Positions 61,317 to 64,000 of a stretch of DNA of 64,000 nt are shown here, piece after piece. The first letter of the stretch is position 1. Each line of letters starts with the position of its first letter. This DNA is from Pedobacter sp. WC2423 (GTDB lineage Bacteria > Bacteroidota > Bacteroidia > Sphingobacteriales > Sphingobacteriaceae): NCBI RefSeq assembly GCF_040822065.1, contig NZ_CP162005.1:4588001-4652000 (forward strand), given 5' to 3'. A model generated the notes under the pieces. The model was not told where the DNA came from. It saw only the letters and a list, made by a program, of their open reading frames with translations, and did no database searches. Made by a program: the position numbers and the translations under genes.

Positions 61317-64000
61317 ATGAAAGTATTTTACGTGATGAAGTATTGTCTGCTATTGGTTTTAACCATCTCAGCATTGGCAGTACAAGCACAGACCGGTGCG
61401 ATAACTGGTAAAATTATTGATGAAACCGGTATAGGACTTCCGGGAGCTTCAGTACTGGTGAAAGGCCAGGGCAGAAGCGCAAGTACAGATGCAAATGGTA
61501 ACTTCAAAATTGTTGGTATACCTAATGGTGCAGTTACTTTAACAGCAAGCTATATCGGGTACAGTTCTCTTGATCTTAACGTTACAGTAAAGGGAAATAC
61601 AGTAGCAAACTTCTCGCTGAAGCCAGATGCGCAGAACTTAAATGAAGTTGTTGTGATTGGTTATGGTACTTCTCAGAAAAAAGACCTGACAGGATCAATC
61701 ACTACAGTAAGTTCCAAAGATTTTCAGGCGGGTAACATTACTACACCAGAGCAATTGATTGCTGGTAAAGTAGCCGGGGTATCTATCGTTTCCAATGGCG
61801 GACAGCCGGGCGGCGGAAGTACAATCCGTGTACGTGGTGGTGCTTCTTTAAATGCAAGTCAGGATCCGCTGATTGTAGTGGATGGTGTACCTTTCAGCAA
61901 TAATTTACTGCCGGGCGCCCTTACTGCAAATGCGATTTCAGGAGTAGCCAATCCATTGAGCTTAATTAATCCAAATGATATTGAAACTTTCACTGTTTTA
62001 AAAGATGCGAACGCAACTGCTATTTATGGGTCAAGAGCTTCAAACGGGGTAATTTTAATTACGACTAAAAAAGGTAAATCTGGCGCACCAAGCATTGATT
62101 TCAGTACAGTTAACTCTTATGCCACTGTAGCAAGGAAAGTAAAAGTACTGACAGGTGATCAGGTTCGTGCGTATGTAAATGCAAATGGTACTGATGCTCA
62201 AAAAGCATTATCAGGTACTGCAAATACAGATTGGCAGGACGTGATTTTCAATAATGCTTTTTCTACAGATAATAACCTGAGTATCTCAGGGACTTTCAAA
62301 AATGTTCCTTACCGTGTTTCGGGTGGTTATTTAGACCAGAGAGGATTATTATTAACAGACCGTATGACCAGAGCATCAGGCGGGTTAACACTGAATCCTA
62401 CTTTCTTTGATAAACATTTAAAAGTTGACCTGAGTTTAAAAGGGACATTGAGTGAATCGCATTTTGCAAACCAGGATGCGGTATTTCAGTCTGTTCAATT
62501 TGATCCGACACAGCCTGTTTATGCGAATAATAAATTTGGTGGATACTTTGAGTGGATCGGTTCTTCAGGACAGTTAAATCCCAATGCACCCAGAAACCCG
62601 CTTGGATTAATCGAACAGAAAAATGATATTGGTAAAACAGACAGAAGCTTCGGTAATTTAAGACTGGATTACTCTTTCCATTTTCTGCCTGAATTACATG
62701 CGAATGCAAATGTAGCTTATGATGTTTCCAAAGGATATGGAACTACATTTATTCCGGCGTATGCTGCACAGAAATTTTCGCAGAGCGGTTCCGCTACGCA
62801 GTATGAGCAGGTTCAGCATAATAAAGTGGCTGAATTTTATTTAAGCTATATCAAAGACCTGAAGGGTATCAATAGTAATATTAATGCAACTGCTGGTTAT
62901 GGTTATTATGATAATGCCACAACGGTTTATAACTTTACAGATTATAATGCAATAGGTGGAGTACAGAAATTACCTGTGTTTCCATATGATAAACAGCAAA
63001 ACAGATTATTGTCTTATTATGGACGTCTGGTTTATACCCTGGCAGATAAATATATTCTATCAGGAACAATGCGTGCCGATGGAGCCTCTAAATTCAATCC
63101 TGAAGGCCGCTGGGGATATTTTCCTTCAGCAGGTTTTACCTGGAGAGCAATTGATGAGGATTTCCTGAAAGACAATAAAGTGCTTTCTGATTTAAAACTT
63201 CGCTTAAGTTATGGTATCACTGGTCAGCAGGACGGAATCAGTAACTATAGCTATTTACCTAACTATAGCAACAGTACCAACGAAGCTCAATATCAGATTG
63301 GTGATAAATTCTATCATTTGTATACCCCTCTTGCTTATGATAAAAACCTGAAATGGGAAACTTCAACAACTTATAATGCAGGTTTGGATTATGGCTTGTT
63401 CAATGGAAGGGTTTACGGTAGTGTAGATGTGTATTACAAAAAAACCAAAGATTTGTTAAGCCTGATCCCGATTGCAGTTGGAACTAATTTTAGCAATCAG
63501 CTGGTTACCAATGTTGGAAATATGGAAAACAAAGGTATTGAAGCCAGTATCAATGTCAGTCTGATTAAAAGTGCAGATGTAAACTGGGATATGGGCTTTA
63601 ACTTCACGTACAACAAAAATAAAATTACCAATCTGTCTTTAAATCCTAATCCTGATTTCAAAGTGGGTACGATAGCGATAGAAGGAACAACAGGCACCAC
63701 AATCCAATGGAACTCTGTAAATTATAATCCTAACTCATTCTTAGCTTATAAGCAGGTTTATAATGCAAATGGCGTGCCTATCGAAGGTGTATATGCTGAT
63801 CTGAACAATGATGGAAAGGTAAATGAGCAGGACAGATATTTTTACAAATCACCTGCACCTAAATTTATTATGGGCTTTACTACTGCCTTTAGCTACAAAA
63901 AATGGACTTTAAGTACCGTGTTACGTGCGAATATCGGCAACTATGTTTATGATAATATCTCTTCAAACTTAGCAGTAAGCAAAAATATTTTAAGTCAAAG
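61317..64000 (+). CDS. susC: SusC/RagA-type TonB-dependent receptor, truncated by window edge
   Basis: Open from ATG 61317 to the window end (894 codons, no stop seen), so the C-terminal strands are missing. A signal peptide (VMKYCLLLVLTISALAVQAQ) is followed by a carboxypeptidase-like domain (GAITGKIIDETGIGLPGAS), the TonB box region (LNEVVVIGYGTSQKKDLTGS), a plug with VRGGASLNASQDPLIVVDGV and AIYGSRASNGVILITTKKG, and barrel strands such as YYGRLVYTLADKYILSGTMR and LKLRLSYGITGQQDG. It imports oligosaccharides or similar large nutrients with a SusD lipoprotein, expected just downstream. Control by the LacI protein is likely from position and operator. Confidence 0.95.
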   Translation, partial: MKVFYVMKYCLLLVLTISALAVQAQTGAITGKIIDETGIGLPGASVLVKGQGRSASTDANGNFKIVGIPNGAVTLTASYIGYSSLDLNVTVKGNTVANFSLKPDAQNLNEVVVIGYGTSQKKDLTGSITTVSSKDFQAGNITTPEQLIAGKVAGVSIVSNGGQPGGGSTIRVRGGASLNASQDPLIVVDGVPFSNNLLPGALTANAISGVANPLSLINPNDIETFTVLKDANATAIYGSRASNGVILITTKKGKSGAPSIDFSTVNSYATVARKVKVLTGDQVRAYVNANGTDAQKALSGTANTDWQDVIFNNAFSTDNNLSISGTFKNVPYRVSGGYLDQRGLLLTDRMTRASGGLTLNPTFFDKHLKVDLSLKGTLSESHFANQDAVFQSVQFDPTQPVYANNKFGGYFEWIGSSGQLNPNAPRNPLGLIEQKNDIGKTDRSFGNLRLDYSFHFLPELHANANVAYDVSKGYGTTFIPAYAAQKFSQSGSATQYEQVQHNKVAEFYLSYIKDLKGINSNINATAGYGYYDNATTVYNFTDYNAIGGVQKLPVFPYDKQQNRLLSYYGRLVYTLADKYILSGTMRADGASKFNPEGRWGYFPSAGFTWRAIDEDFLKDNKVLSDLKLRLSYGITGQQDGISNYSYLPNYSNSTNEAQYQIGDKFYHLYTPLAYDKNLKWETSTTYNAGLDYGLFNGRVYGSVDVYYKKTKDLLSLIPIAVGTNFSNQLVTNVGNMENKGIEASINVSLIKSADVNWDMGFNFTYNKNKITNLSLNPNPDFKVGTIAIEGTTGTTIQWNSVNYNPNSFLAYKQVYNANGVPIEGVYADLNNDGKVNEQDRYFYKSPAPKFIMGFTTAFSYKKWTLSTVLRANIGNYVYDNISSNLAVSKNILSQ

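Overview
The window looks like chromosomal DNA from a Bacteroidota of the family Sphingobacteriaceae, most like Pedobacter. The grounds are a SusC-type TonB-dependent receptor behind a LacI regulator, a DUF6266 protein, an MG2/plug-domain outer-membrane protein, FadL plus SGNH lipoprotein, bacillithiol genes (bshA, ytxJ, ypdA), dciA next to recF, and many exact copies of the Bacteroidota -7 promoter element TAnnTTTG. Shine-Dalgarno sites are mostly absent. The window is gene dense, ordinary housekeeping chromosome; I see no prophage, IS element, CRISPR array or conjugative module.

Layout. 1-8.5 kb: 5'-truncated PspC membrane protein, CBS protein, large MG2/plug protein, nitroreductase, and a FadL plus SGNH-hydrolase pair. 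8.9-11 kb: exported MsrA, a 2-oxoglutarate dioxygenase, and tRNA-Thr(UGU). 11-17.7 kb: a serine-hydrolase lipoprotein, then the operon mutL - rhomboid - rhomboid - EEP nuclease with overlapping ends. 17.7-24.6 kb: cysS, a SnoaL-like protein, a GDPD-family protein that has lost its catalytic residues, MoxR, SurA-like PPIase and a parvulin-less SurA-like protein. 24.7-31.6 kb: a possible HolD-like protein, rdgB, an OstA/LptA-like protein, tilS, a small membrane protein, bshA. 31.6-41.5 kb: lactonase, a pseudouridine synthase with a repetitive tail, lytic transglycosylase, Gfo/Idh oxidoreductase, uvrA broken by one missing A, and nnr. 41.5-50.5 kb: anti-sigma/ECF sigma pair, lipA, osmC, ytxJ, a 39-aa lipoprotein not evident from long-ORF scans, ribH, TPR protein, recF-dciA, small lipoprotein, FKBP, ndk, DHH phosphoesterase. 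50.6-58.5 kb: FKBP lipoprotein, the operon tatD - ansA - MBL/rhodanese - ypdA, prenyl synthase, M28 peptidase. 58.5-64 kb: repeats, DUF6266, LacI regulator, a palindromic operator, and a susC running off the window end.

How genes connect. bshA makes the first bacillithiol intermediate, while ypdA and ytxJ serve bacillithiol redox; ypdA shares an operon with a persulfide-dioxygenase-like MBL/rhodanese protein. mutL, uvrA and recF-dciA cover DNA repair and replication. SurA-like, FKBP and OstA-like proteins serve envelope assembly. The LacI regulator, operator and susC form the start of a nutrient-uptake locus that continues beyond the window.

The observations I rate highest: a GDPD-family pseudoenzyme; a recurring exact geometry TAnnTTTG-N4-start codon at tilS, lipA, ribH and tatD that predicts leaderless mRNAs; an 11-bp-phased inverted array of an octamer at 4.78-4.87 kb; three long branched terminator hairpins capped by GAAGA; the uvrA frameshift; and a putative HolD-like protein. 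None of these proves a new system; each is stated with its test.
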